Assembly (NCBI GenBank): GCA_000818945.1
Contig: KN805455.1
Coordinates: 57,954-121,953 of the forward strand
DNA length: 64,000 nt
Source: Schizochytrium sp. CCTCC M209059
Lineage: Eukaryota; Sar; Bigyra; Thraustochytrida; Thraustochytriidae
Direction of reading: 5' to 3'
Position 1 is the stretch's first letter. Each line of letters begins with the position of its first letter. The notes under the pieces are model-generated. The model was not told the origin of the DNA and ran no database searches. It was given only the letters and a program-made list of their open reading frames with translations. This document shows positions 30,162 through 40,200 of the stretch, one piece after another. The position numbers and the translations under genes were made by a program.

Positions 30162-30195
30162 GGGACTGGGATTGGGATTGGGATTGGGGATGGGG
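30162..30195 (+). promoter_or_regulatory. Six-run G-quadruplex motif (GGGATT repeats)
   Basis: Six runs of three or four G are separated by 2-3-base loops (ACT, ATT, ATT, ATT, AT). It lies about 500 bp upstream of the SAM-START start and 130 bp beyond the DGAT2-like stop. Folding potential is read directly from sequence; a regulatory role is inference. Confidence 0.75.
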
Positions 30196-30293
30196 TCAAG
30201 GTAGGGGAAGGGATAGTGGTGTGGACCGCACGGATGGCAAGAATACAAGAGGTTAGAGAGTGGTCATCACGCACGGCACATGGGATAGTATAC

Positions 30294-31424
30294 TTAAACA
30301 AAGCGTAGCTTCCGCGCGCCCCATCCAAGAGCAGACTTGTGGGAGTCAAAGGCCGTCTGGAAACCTGCGAGAATCTGCTCGTGCAGAGCGTCGACCTGCG
30401 CGGTCGTTGGCTGCTCCGTAGCTTTGTCCACCTTGATAAGATCTCCAACAATCATTGTGATGTTGACCCGATGAGGAATCGGTAGTCCGAAGCGGCCCCA
30501 GTAAAGAAAAATCGACGCTTGAGCCTTGCGTGAGAGCCACTCCATGATACCAAAACGATCAAACCAGGCTGAAAAGGCAGCCGTATTTCCTAACGAGTAA
30601 CAGGGCAAGACTGAGGTCCCAGTGCGAAGCGCGAGCTTTGCCAAACCCTTCCTATGTTTCAGAGCAACCACTTCATCTTCATGATTTGACTGAAAGATCC
30701 CTGCAATCCCATCGCCAACGAGACCAACAGAGTGACCTTTGGCGAGCTCGCGCACGATGGACTCACGACCCACATCGCAACATTGAAGCATCCATAAGTA
30801 CCTCAGAAACGGCGTACGATAGACCACTGAGGCCGGGGCGCCCCAAAAGTTGCATCCGCGATAGAGCACCGAATTCGTCGCTGGGATCGCAAGTAAATTT
30901 GCAAAAGGCATGACCCCGTGCGGGACGCCGGATCCGAGATACTGACTTTCTGCTCGCAGCACTTGGCGAGTATTACCCTTCCATACAAAACGATATGAAA
31001 AGTATTTGTACATGGCGTTGATGAGCTTTGACGTCCATAGTGCCGGCACTGACGAAGGCAGCGGGTGCATCGCCAGCACGAGCGTTGCAAGCACATAAAT
31101 TCCAAATGTCTGCCACGTCGCGCCTATCGCGAGAACGAGGCCCAACGTAAACCAAAAGAGTGGCCCCCCAAGAGTGACCAAGAGCGCAAGAAGCACCAAA
31201 GCCTGCTCTCCAGCCGAAATGGACGCCTTCTCCGTGAGTGCGTCGGCAGGAAACGGGCCTTCGTGCGCCACCACGTATTCGCGAAGCAGGAGCTCATTCG
31301 CTTCGTCCTCGAGTTTTCTGCGCGTCTCGTCAGGGTCCGTTTCCGACACGGGCAGCTTCGATGCGAGCAGCTCGCGCGGCACTCGCCACAGGTCTAGCAC
31401 ATAGTACTTTTCTAGTTCCGGCAT
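30294..31424 (-). CDS. DGAT2-family acyltransferase (MOGAT/DGAT2 type)
   Basis: The 376-residue protein has a hydrophobic hairpin (about residues 75-125, ALVLLALLVTLGGPLFWFTL and on) typical of ER-embedded DGAT2. The motifs follow: PHG of the HPHG block (residues about 166-168, preceded by Val rather than His), a GDGIAGIF segment, RKGLAKLALRTGTSVLPCYSLGN (about 255-279), and a final GRFGLPIP...VGDLIKV block. DGAT2 enzymes esterify diacylglycerol with acyl-CoA to make storage triacylglycerol, and the wider family also acylates monoacylglycerol and other alcohols. Thraustochytrids accumulate such oil. The loss of the first His of HPHG and a long N-terminal hydrophilic arm mark it as a divergent member, so the substrate is uncertain. 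The start at 31424 is the first Met and lies at a sensible distance from the TM hairpin. Confidence 0.8.
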   Translation of the reverse strand: MPELEKYYVLDLWRVPRELLASKLPVSETDPDETRRKLEDEANELLLREYVVAHEGPFPADALTEKASISAGEQALVLLALLVTLGGPLFWFTLGLVLAIGATWQTFGIYVLATLVLAMHPLPSSVPALWTSKLINAMYKYFSYRFVWKGNTRQVLRAESQYLGSGVPHGVMPFANLLAIPATNSVLYRGCNFWGAPASVVYRTPFLRYLWMLQCCDVGRESIVRELAKGHSVGLVGDGIAGIFQSNHEDEVVALKHRKGLAKLALRTGTSVLPCYSLGNTAAFSAWFDRFGIMEWLSRKAQASIFLYWGRFGLPIPHRVNITMIVGDLIKVDKATEQPTTAQVDALHEQILAGFQTAFDSHKSALGWGARKLRFV

Positions 31425-31836
31425 ATCTCACGAGACCCTTTGCACGGACGTCTCGCGAGGATCCCGTGTCTCGCTCCCTCGCTCCCTCTTCTCTGTCTCT
31501 CGCCTGATCGAGCGACTGACAGACTGTGACTGACTTGAGTTTCTTCGATTGGACTCTTGCCGCAGCAACGCTTGAAGATGAGAACACCCCGGAAACCGCG
31601 ACAAGAAAAAGCACTGATCCGGAATTACGGGACCTTACTACATTATAATGCAAGGCGGGTGTGTACCGCAGCGCGGATGATGCGTTTTTCCTCCTCCTTC
31701 AGCTCGCGTCAGAGATCTTTCATTCTTTCTGTTAGCGAAATGAATTGAAACGAAGAATCAACCAAAGAGCAGCGCTTCGCGCCAAGATCATAAATTGCAC
31801 GAGAGGGCAGTGCTAAGACGAGACGCGCGACGGCCA
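31425..31836. other. Divergent promoter region (412 bp)
   Basis: This spacer separates the divergent starts of the DGAT2-like and EF-hand-like genes. It is moderately AT-rich at 31600-31800, and no conserved element is recognised. Confidence 0.6.
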
Positions 31837-33900
31837 ATGAAGGTCGACGTTGAGGTCGTGCTGCAGAATGCAAAACATGCAGACAGCTGGGGCACGGAAG
31901 TGCATTTTCCCGAACGCAAATGCGAGGAGGCCGAGAACGTGGAAGACCTTCATGGCGAGGGCAAACATGCGGAGCATGTCGGCGAGGACGAGCAAAAGAC
32001 TTCAAGTCATCGCGACTTTTACGGGCAAGCCGCCAAGGTCGTTTATCGTCTCGAGATCAGGTGTGGCAAAGGTCGGCAGACGGTAAAATGGCTCGCATTG
32101 ACGGCGGCCGAGCGGCTGCATGCAGCAAGAAAGAGCCCAGGCGTGGATCTCGTTGCAAGGCGACTGGCTGCGCGCGGGCCTCTCCGACCCGCCGGTATCT
32201 TACACCGTGGGGAGCTTGTCAACCCCGACGTACGTGTGAAAGACCTCATGAAAAAAGTCAAAGAGAAGGCTGCTACGGCCGCAGCCTCTGAAGAGAGTGC
32301 TCAGCGATTTGTCTTACGAATCCGCGTAGTCCTTGCAGCGGAGATTGGATGCTCCCGCGGAGGCAATCCACAAGTAGGAAATCCCCATTGGCAAGATCTC
32401 GCTTTTGGAAAAAGCCCTGCCGCGCAGCAACGCCTGCAAGATATTGAGGAAGCCAAAGCAGCCAGAGAGGTCTCCCGTCTGCGAGATTTGCACGAGAACC
32501 TGCTTCAAGAGAGCCAAGCAGACTTTCTTAAGGCCCTCGGGCTCAAGGCCACCGATAAGCTCCACTTTTTCTCGCCTGAAGAGGACCTTGGGTCCACTGC
32601 AAGCCAAGACTGGCAGCGTCTCCGATCGACGTTAGAAAAGGCCCTTCAGTACGACCGCGTGGAGCTCGCAGCCGTTCGGAAAACGCTCTTGCTCCATTAT
32701 CGGGCGCTTCGTGATGCCTTCAAGCTCTATAGTGGGATGGGACATGACAGCCACTGCGCTCTCAGCTTTGCAGAGTTCATGTGTCTTCTGCAGGACGCAC
32801 AAATCTGCGAGCCCCAGGATGCTGATCTTGTTCAGCGAATGCTTTCGCCTATGCTGACGACCGGCGGACCAGACGTTACCAAGGCTTCCTTACCATCTTC
32901 TGGAGGTCGCCTGCTCCACGTAGGGGATATGCAATTCACACGCGTCCAATTCCTCGAAGCCCTCACACGCGTCCTTCTCTCAGAGGATCTCCACAAGCTG
33001 CACAATGCTCGACATGGACAGATCACCGAGCTCGGCGCTCTTACACGCGGTCCCGCGCACCGTCTCGACGAGCTCATTAACAAGTCCGTGGCTCCTTTCC
33101 TCGAGCAGCGGACGCACTCACGGGCTGTGCGTCGTGCTCTCGAGAGTGAGCATGTCTTGCGTATTTTTGTGCAGTATCACGCTTCACTGCACCGCGTTTA
33201 CAACAAGTACACAGGCATGCGAGGCGTGCGACGCGCATCCTCCCGAAGGGCCTCGTCGAAGCGTCGAAGCAGCGCAAGTTCGCTTCTTCGAACCACCTCA
33301 CGACAAGAGCAACCGATGGATCTCACCACGTTTTTAATGGTGCTTCAAGAAGCGAACATTGTCGTTGATGAGCATGCTCAGAGTACAGTAGCCGTGAAAA
33401 GGACACAGGGCGACCATGCCTCTGATCGATACACACTCGAGGTTGCTGACGACCTCGAGCGAACACTTCGTGGCTTTGAGCATACGAAACTTACCTTTGC
33501 GGACGCTCGGGGTCTCTTTGCGGCTTCGCAGTTGGAAAACGAAGACGAAGACTCAGCGTCCGTGTATTCGGATCATGATTCCGTGAGCATTCTTGCGTCC
33601 CTTTCAGGTCGAAACTCCGGGAGAGAGGGCCAAGATATGGACGAAGCCAGCAATATTGACGAAATTGCAAACGAGCTCTTGGGAAGGCATGGCACGACGC
33701 GATTTATGAACTCTATGAATATAAGATCCACCTTGGAAGATCTGAGTTACAAGGAGTTTATTGAAGTGCTCGTCCGTGTGGCGTTCGCTCTCTCAATTGT
33801 TGGACAAGATGTCTCCTCGACGGACAGGATTCGGGCGGTTGTCCAACGACTGACGAGTTTGCTCGGCCGTCGACGTGAGAGTGACGTTGAGAATTGGTAA
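31837..33900 (+). CDS. Unknown protein with two degenerate EF-hand-like segments
   Basis: The 687-residue frame starts at MKVDVEVV; an in-frame Met at 31795 adds 14 residues. Two segments share a pattern of an F/Y helix, a loop, then a second helix: LRDAFKLYSGMG...LSFAEFMCLLQDAQI (about 295-325) and LHRVYNKYTGM...MDLTTFLMVLQEANI (about 455-510). They resemble EF-hand or EF-hand-like modules whose calcium loops are degenerate or expanded by basic Ser/Arg inserts. A third LSYKEFIEVLVRVAF helix lies near the C-terminus. The acidic Ser-rich stretch before it (about 565-610) is probably disordered. Similar repeated helix-loop modules occur in large stramenopile and ciliary proteins. No enzyme domain or membrane segment is visible. 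Confidence 0.75.
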   Translation: MKVDVEVVLQNAKHADSWGTEVHFPERKCEEAENVEDLHGEGKHAEHVGEDEQKTSSHRDFYGQAAKVVYRLEIRCGKGRQTVKWLALTAAERLHAARKSPGVDLVARRLAARGPLRPAGILHRGELVNPDVRVKDLMKKVKEKAATAAASEESAQRFVLRIRVVLAAEIGCSRGGNPQVGNPHWQDLAFGKSPAAQQRLQDIEEAKAAREVSRLRDLHENLLQESQADFLKALGLKATDKLHFFSPEEDLGSTASQDWQRLRSTLEKALQYDRVELAAVRKTLLLHYRALRDAFKLYSGMGHDSHCALSFAEFMCLLQDAQICEPQDADLVQRMLSPMLTTGGPDVTKASLPSSGGRLLHVGDMQFTRVQFLEALTRVLLSEDLHKLHNARHGQITELGALTRGPAHRLDELINKSVAPFLEQRTHSRAVRRALESEHVLRIFVQYHASLHRVYNKYTGMRGVRRASSRRASSKRRSSASSLLRTTSRQEQPMDLTTFLMVLQEANIVVDEHAQSTVAVKRTQGDHASDRYTLEVADDLERTLRGFEHTKLTFADARGLFAASQLENEDEDSASVYSDHDSVSILASLSGRNSGREGQDMDEASNIDEIANELLGRHGTTRFMNSMNIRSTLEDLSYKEFIEVLVRVAFALSIVGQDVSSTDRIRAVVQRLTSLLGRRRESDVENW

Positions 33901-34233
33901 TTCTCGAATCAAACGGACTGTTGGAATTCCGCCCTTATTAGGCCTACTTGACACTGAATGAACGAAAAAAAAGCAAAGCTGTAATCATTCCTTTCGAATC
34001 TCTCGACATCCAGGCCTACGTCGAGGTCTAGGCATAGACCTATACGGAGATCAACAGTTTGTTTTTCTATTGACTGACGACTGAGCTCTCTTAAAACTTC
34101 CTTCTCTCTCATAAGCATACGTGTACATCATGGAAATGAAGCACAAGAGAGTGTATGGTGTCTTTTTGCAAAGTGAAGAAGAAGAGACACAAAGAAAAAA
34201 AAATATGCACATTTGCTGGACTAAATAAGCTTG
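33901..34233. other. Convergent spacer, AT-rich
   Basis: This spacer between the stops of the EF-hand-like (+) and DENN (-) genes contains several taggcct/aggccta words near 33940-34050 and an A-rich run near 34193. No gene is seen. Confidence 0.7.
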
Positions 34234-37200
34234 CTAACTCGCCGACGTGAACGCAGTTTCGAGGAGCCGCAAAAGTAACTCAGAGTTCATGAGCTTGACA
34301 CGAAGCGCATCGACCCAAAGAGACTCTTCCATTTTATCCAGGAAGCGAAGCTTCACAGTTCTCGCCTTGTTTGGCTCTCGAAGCTGCGTGACGAGGTAAA
34401 TCCAGTGCTCGTCATCGCAGCCAGGCTTGGGATCCTCAATGGCCTCCTCTGGCTTGCTCTTGCGGGTGCGATCCAGTGTCGCCTGCAATCGCGCACAGGA
34501 CGCTGCGGTGTCGTTTTGATAGTACTGTGATGTGGGCACGACGAGTCGCGTTCGTGTTGGATCGAGAACAATACCGCCTTTCTCCCTGTTCTTGCTCTTG
34601 CGGTAGTGATAGCGCAGTCGCTTCTCCTCAAGATAGATCCACTTCTTCTTGGGCTTGATTTGAAAAAAGGAGGAGTTTTCGCTAAAGCCGTTCGCTCGGG
34701 TGAGAGATGACCCATGCGTCGTTAGTGACTGGGTCCCATTCGCACCTGCCCTTGAGGGATTTGCCATTGCGCTCGGAGCAGGCGCGCTCTGCGGTGACTG
34801 GGCAGAGGGCGGCGAGCGCCTTCCGCTCATGCGATGCGCTCGCTCCATTTCACAGGCAAGTTGCATGTCTTGAATGTCGTGCGCGACGCGCGACACTGCT
34901 GCCACTCTGCTCATGTTCTGATGCGACGCGTTGCTGGATAGGCCAAACGAAGAAAAGATAGAAGGCCATTGAGAGGACGACGCCATTTGAGCACCCGTTG
35001 ATTTGCCGCTGCTCGCGCTCACCACTGCAGAATAGCCGAACATCGTTGCACTGTTACGCCGATTCGTGAGCCCAGCATGACTCGTGCTGCCCGTCGCACT
35101 AGTAGTCGACGAAGAGGTCCCCGAACCTATGCTCGACCCACGACCAGGCCCTCCGTTTCCTCCTGACGCGCCACCGCTGGCGTTCTTGCTCACCCCGCTG
35201 CCTCCGGCATGTACTGCGGCCATCACAGACGCATCAAGGCTCGAGTCGTCGACTTCCTCGGCATCGAGGTCGAGCGTGTGATCAAGAACAACCATGTACA
35301 CCCAGCAACCCCGCGTGAGGCCCACGAGCGAGCGGTACAGTCGAGCTTTTGCGCTCAGGTGAGCGCGAAGCACCTCGTCCATGCGGAGACGGGAAATCGT
35401 TTTGGACGCCTCGTGCTGCTGCAAAAAGAGGCGGAAGAGCTGCGAGTGCGCGAACTGCTGTGTGAAGGCCCCACGTGGATCCTCCACAAGCATGCTCTTA
35501 TAGTACCTGTGTCCATCAAACGACCGGGCAGACGATTCATAGAAATAGGCATGGAAACGGACGAGCCAGAGCATGGCCAGCTGCGCGCCCTCGTAGAGAC
35601 GAGCGCATTGCTTCTGCGCTTCTTGGCCCCATCCCAAGGCACCACCATTGGCTTCAGTGTTTGAGTGTCGTCGCGCAGCATGCGCTTCGGTTACACGAGA
35701 AACCTCACCCAAAGACCGCGACGACTCCACTCCTTTCCCGAGTCCCTCTGCTGTTTCCCCTGAAGAAGGTCTTTCGAAGCCGCCAGCACTACTCGCCCGA
35801 GCGCGCTGACGGGCTCCGCGCATGACAGCTACCATGGCGCTGCGCAGCGCCGCAGGAATGATTGCACTACGTCGCAAGTTCCTCTCCGGGAACTCAACCC
35901 AGCCATCATCCAGGTTCACGACACTTGGGTACGCCGGTTGCTCGTCGACAGCATGAGCGGCGGCCTCAAGGCCGTTGACAAAGTTCTTGACAGCGCTCGG
36001 GTGCATGCCAACGATGTAGACCTTGCTATAGAACATGCGACCCATCACAAACGCCACTGGCGCAGGAATATTGCGCAAGACCAAATGGATCCAGGAAAGA
36101 GGTCGAATCAATGACAGCAGCGCTTCTATCGCACGTGCGCGCACCGCACACAACGAGGAGGCAACCACCACGGGCTGCTCGTTCAAGAGCGTAGACATGA
36201 GTCGAAAGACATGATCGAGCGGGATCTCGCGTACCAGGTCCCACAGACCAAGCAGCGTCGGCTGCGGGTCTCGCAACACGGTTTGGCAAAGTTTCTCCAC
36301 GGGTACATTAAAGACTGGGACGATCTCCTCGGACACGGCTTTCTCAAAGGCAAGCCGCGAGGCGCCAACATCTGAGCTAGGATCTGCAAAGATCTGATGC
36401 ATACTCACTAAAGGGGGCTCGCCCTCGCCGGCCTGACGACGAGCTGTCACCGTCAGCTTTTTGTCCCATAGAGACAAAAGTACATAGTTGCCATTAGCGC
36501 CATACTGCGGTGGGCCATCGAGTGAATTGACGCGCGTGGGCGGTGCTTTGAAGAGGCGAACATTGCGTGGCTGATGCGAGGTTTCCTTGCTTGCCTTGGT
36601 CGACCCAAAGATCACCGTCGCGGCCGGTGCAACTGCGCGCGTCGCGCGTGTCAGTCTCCGAATGCTGCGCAATAGGTCCAGGTTCTGCGAAAAGACTTCG
36701 TTCATGTGAAGCGTATGCCCGGTCTCTCCATGAGACAAAAGCTTAATTCGGTGAAAGCAGCTCCACAGCGCCGCGTTGGTGCGCGCTTCCGTCGTCATAA
36801 ATTCCGCTTGCCGTGCGTTTCGACACCGTTTGCAGCCCTCGTCTCCGTGCCGTAGCTGTTGCCGAAGCTGGCGCACACGATCGCGCTGCTTTGCTTGCAG
36901 GGCGTAGCGCTCCTTTCGCCCAAGCACGTCCGTCGGCACCGCCGAATCAGACATATTGCGTCGATGAACATTTGCCACAAGAGCGGCTGTCGAGGAAATG
37001 TCTACAGCGCTGTCGCCATAGTACCGGGTTCGATTAGATGAAGGTGTCTGCGTCCTGACGCCTGGTCGCCGCCACGCCCCGGGCTGTGCAGGTTTGTACA
37101 GAATAAGGTAATCATCATATATTGGCGATCGGACGTGGTCCTGGAGCATGATTGATGTTGCAAATGAATGCTGTCGCCAGCACTCGTCCGTAAGGTAGTT

Positions 37201-40200
37201 CCATGTCGATAGCATTTCCACCTGGCTGCCCACCGGCTCGTGCAAGGGTGCTGGCGTTGAAGTTGTGAGGCCACCAAGAGTGCCAAGACTCAGACGCAGA
37301 AGTCGTGTGACGTGCTCCAAAAGCCTAAAAGTCATCCCGGGCGGCGTAAAGATGCCGGGGATTCGCGTTGATGGAAAATCAAACTCAACACCCGTCTCAA
37401 CGAGAGATTCAGTGCGCGCACGAGCCGTTCGGCTGGCCTCGGCGTTTCCTTCTTCGCTTTCGTGTTTGGAATGTTCCTCTGAAGACAATTTAAGAAATGT
37501 TGACAGTGCCTTTTCGACCTCCATTTGAGCACTTGTTGTCTCGTTCGTGAAGGAAAAGGAGTCCGCTAGATTAAGCGCTATCGTGTCGCTGGGAGGTGAA
37601 GATGGGAGGCTCGTCGTCAAATACAGCATATTAAGAAGTTGCGACGCCTCGTGCCAAAAGTTCCAGGCCTTGGTTCGCTCGCCACGAAAAGCGACGAGCT
37701 CTGCCATATTTACAAGCGCACGCAGCATGAGCGGGGCATAGCCAATATCGGCGCACAGGTCCAAAGCCATGGTTGTAGTTTCCTCTATACTGTCGAGAAT
37801 CGCCAGCGAGCTCGCCTCGTCCATGTTCGCCACGCTACCGCGGTGCGTATATGCCACAAGCTCTACTTGGCCGATTCGCGTCAAGGTCTTGGCTTGCCAA
37901 AGCGCATCGTCGATAAGCTGAAAATACTCGAAAGCTCGCCAGAAGGAATGGATGCATTCGCGAACGCCCTCTTCATAGAAGGCGCCACCCATTTCAAGAT
38001 ACCCATGCTCCAGGTCCTCGGCAAAGGCGTGCGAAATCGAAATACCGCCGCCACCACCACCGCCGTTGGTAGGAGCAGCTCCGTGCGCATCCACACTGCC
38101 ATATCCGGAAGCGTTGTGTGGTCCTGGCGTTCGCGGAGAGTGTGGTCCTGACCCATGATGATTGGAGGAGCCTGGATTTCGTCCGTTGCCGTCGTTGCCA
38201 TAGGAAGAATTATTATGCCCATTCCCAGAAGTAGATGAAGAAGAAGAAGAAGAAGAAGAAGATCCACCTGGACCATTTGCAGCCGTCGGCGTCGGCGTGG
38301 AACGGCCACACTCTTGACAACGGGGACGTGCAAACGGCGTCGGAAGCGAGGCAACCTGGGCCACAACGTTTGGACAATGCGCCACCTGCAATACTTTTCC
38401 ACGGTAGAACAAAAGCCTTCCCATTTGGCCCAACGTGAGATTGAGAATGGAAGCCGAAACCGGATGCGCGGTACGTGCTGGCGCAGTGGCACACAAGGTG
38501 CTCGGGTCAACGCCAGCAAGCTTTAGCGTCTCGTCAATCCAAGCCTGAGCTTCAGTGGGAACGCCCTGGTACAGCGTACATCGGGCCCGAAGAATAGCAT
38601 ACGTCATGGTGATTTCACTGCTGGTGCCGGCCAGCATGGTGAGCAACTCTGCAATCATGCTGTCCGAGGGTTGCGGGCGTGGAAAAGTCCCAATGGCAGC
38701 CTTTTGCAGACCAGCCGCGTGCGCAGCAGCAAAGCTCGGGTCGCACCAGCGACCATGCGTGACCTCTTGTGCAAGCTGGTCCAACGCCATCATGGCGTCT
38801 GCCAGCCAGCGCAACTTGAGACAGGCCTTGGCGAGAGAGATTAGCACCGTAAGACGCGACGCGCTGCTCTGCAAATGTTCTGCACTAAAGGTGTCATTAA
38901 GCGGATGATCGCGGCTCGCAGAAGGATTCAAGCTCGGCCAACCCAGATACGGAGAGACCTCGGGAACGCCAGCAACCCCAGAACTGGGCCCTAGCGTTGC
39001 GAGTACACGCTCCAGAAGCCGGGCCGCGTCCTCTGGACGATTTGCAGCGAGTAAAACATGCGCGAGGCGCTGCTGAAGCTTGACGCGAAGTGAGCGATGG
39101 TGCGCATCAGACGAGGAAGGGCCATTGGGGGAATTGCCAAGCGCGTCGTGCGCATGCGCGTAGGCGGTGGGCGAAAAACTCTCGTCCATGGAGGATGACC
39201 TGCGCGTCCCAAGGTAGGAGAGGGCAAGTTTGAGATAAGACTCTGCCTGCGCGAAATCTGCGCGCTGATCCAGCAACATCATTGCCACGCGCTCGGAAAC
39301 GTAGACGAACTCGTTAAGACTTGTCTCGAGCTTGGTCGTGTGCAAAATTTCAAGGTGATACTTTAAGGCGCGGTCCCAGTCCATGTGTTCGACGCAAATG
39401 GAGCATAGCCGGCGATGAAGCCATTGGAAGTCATTGTGTTCCCGAATTTGATACGAACGCGCCGCGGACTCGAATGCGCCAATCGCGTACTTGTACTTGC
39501 CGTTCTCCACGAGAATATCGCCGTACAATACCATTGCATTCGTAGCGAGTTCACTGAGCAAGGGAGCCCCTTCGCATTGTGGGAGGTCGTTGACCTGCAT
39601 CTCAAGGATGAAGAGGCATTCAAAAAGCATTTCTTCGGCAAGAGCCGAGTCCCTCTGTTCGTCCCACGTATACATGGCAAGCACATAGGCTGCTTTGGCC
39701 TTGAGGAGCGAGTAAGCAGGAATGCGACCGTACAAGGCCAAGAGACGTTCCATGCGATAGCGCGGATTGACATTGCAGAGACGCTCACACTCAATCATCT
39801 GACGATCCGCCGCTTCGCGGTACTTGTGCACAACGCCAATGCACATGCTGATGCCGACCTCGTCCGGATGTGCATACCCAGCACCCGAGGCTTTGGCGCA
39901 TTCCCCGACGATGTCGACGACCTCACGTTCAACGTCTGCGTCACTGGTCATCCACTTTTCTAGCTCGAGCTGGAGCTGGTCCAGAGCGTCCTGTAGCTTG
40001 TTCGTTTCACTCGTTGTCAAGGGCGACATGCCGCACAGCAAAAGCTGGATATCACACAGACAGCCTGCCTGGACGAGAACTGGATCGGCCTGAGGAAAAC
40101 ACCCGAAATCCTTGCGATCCTCGTACGGTGAGCTGGATGCGCGCAGGTAGGCGCTACAGAGCTGCGCAAGTACGGTTTCCGCGAGCTGTGCTTCGGCCGA

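Larger units (their letters stand above)
29668..30293. other. Intergenic, promoter side of the SAM-START gene
   Basis: This region is very GC-rich, with a gctcgctcgctcgctcg run near 29910-29935 and a G-quadruplex motif at 30162-30195. No gene is seen. Confidence 0.65.

Noticed and set aside
30162..30195. Telomeric repeat
   Set aside because: The GGGATT unit is not TTAGGG, and only four units occur at an interstitial site.
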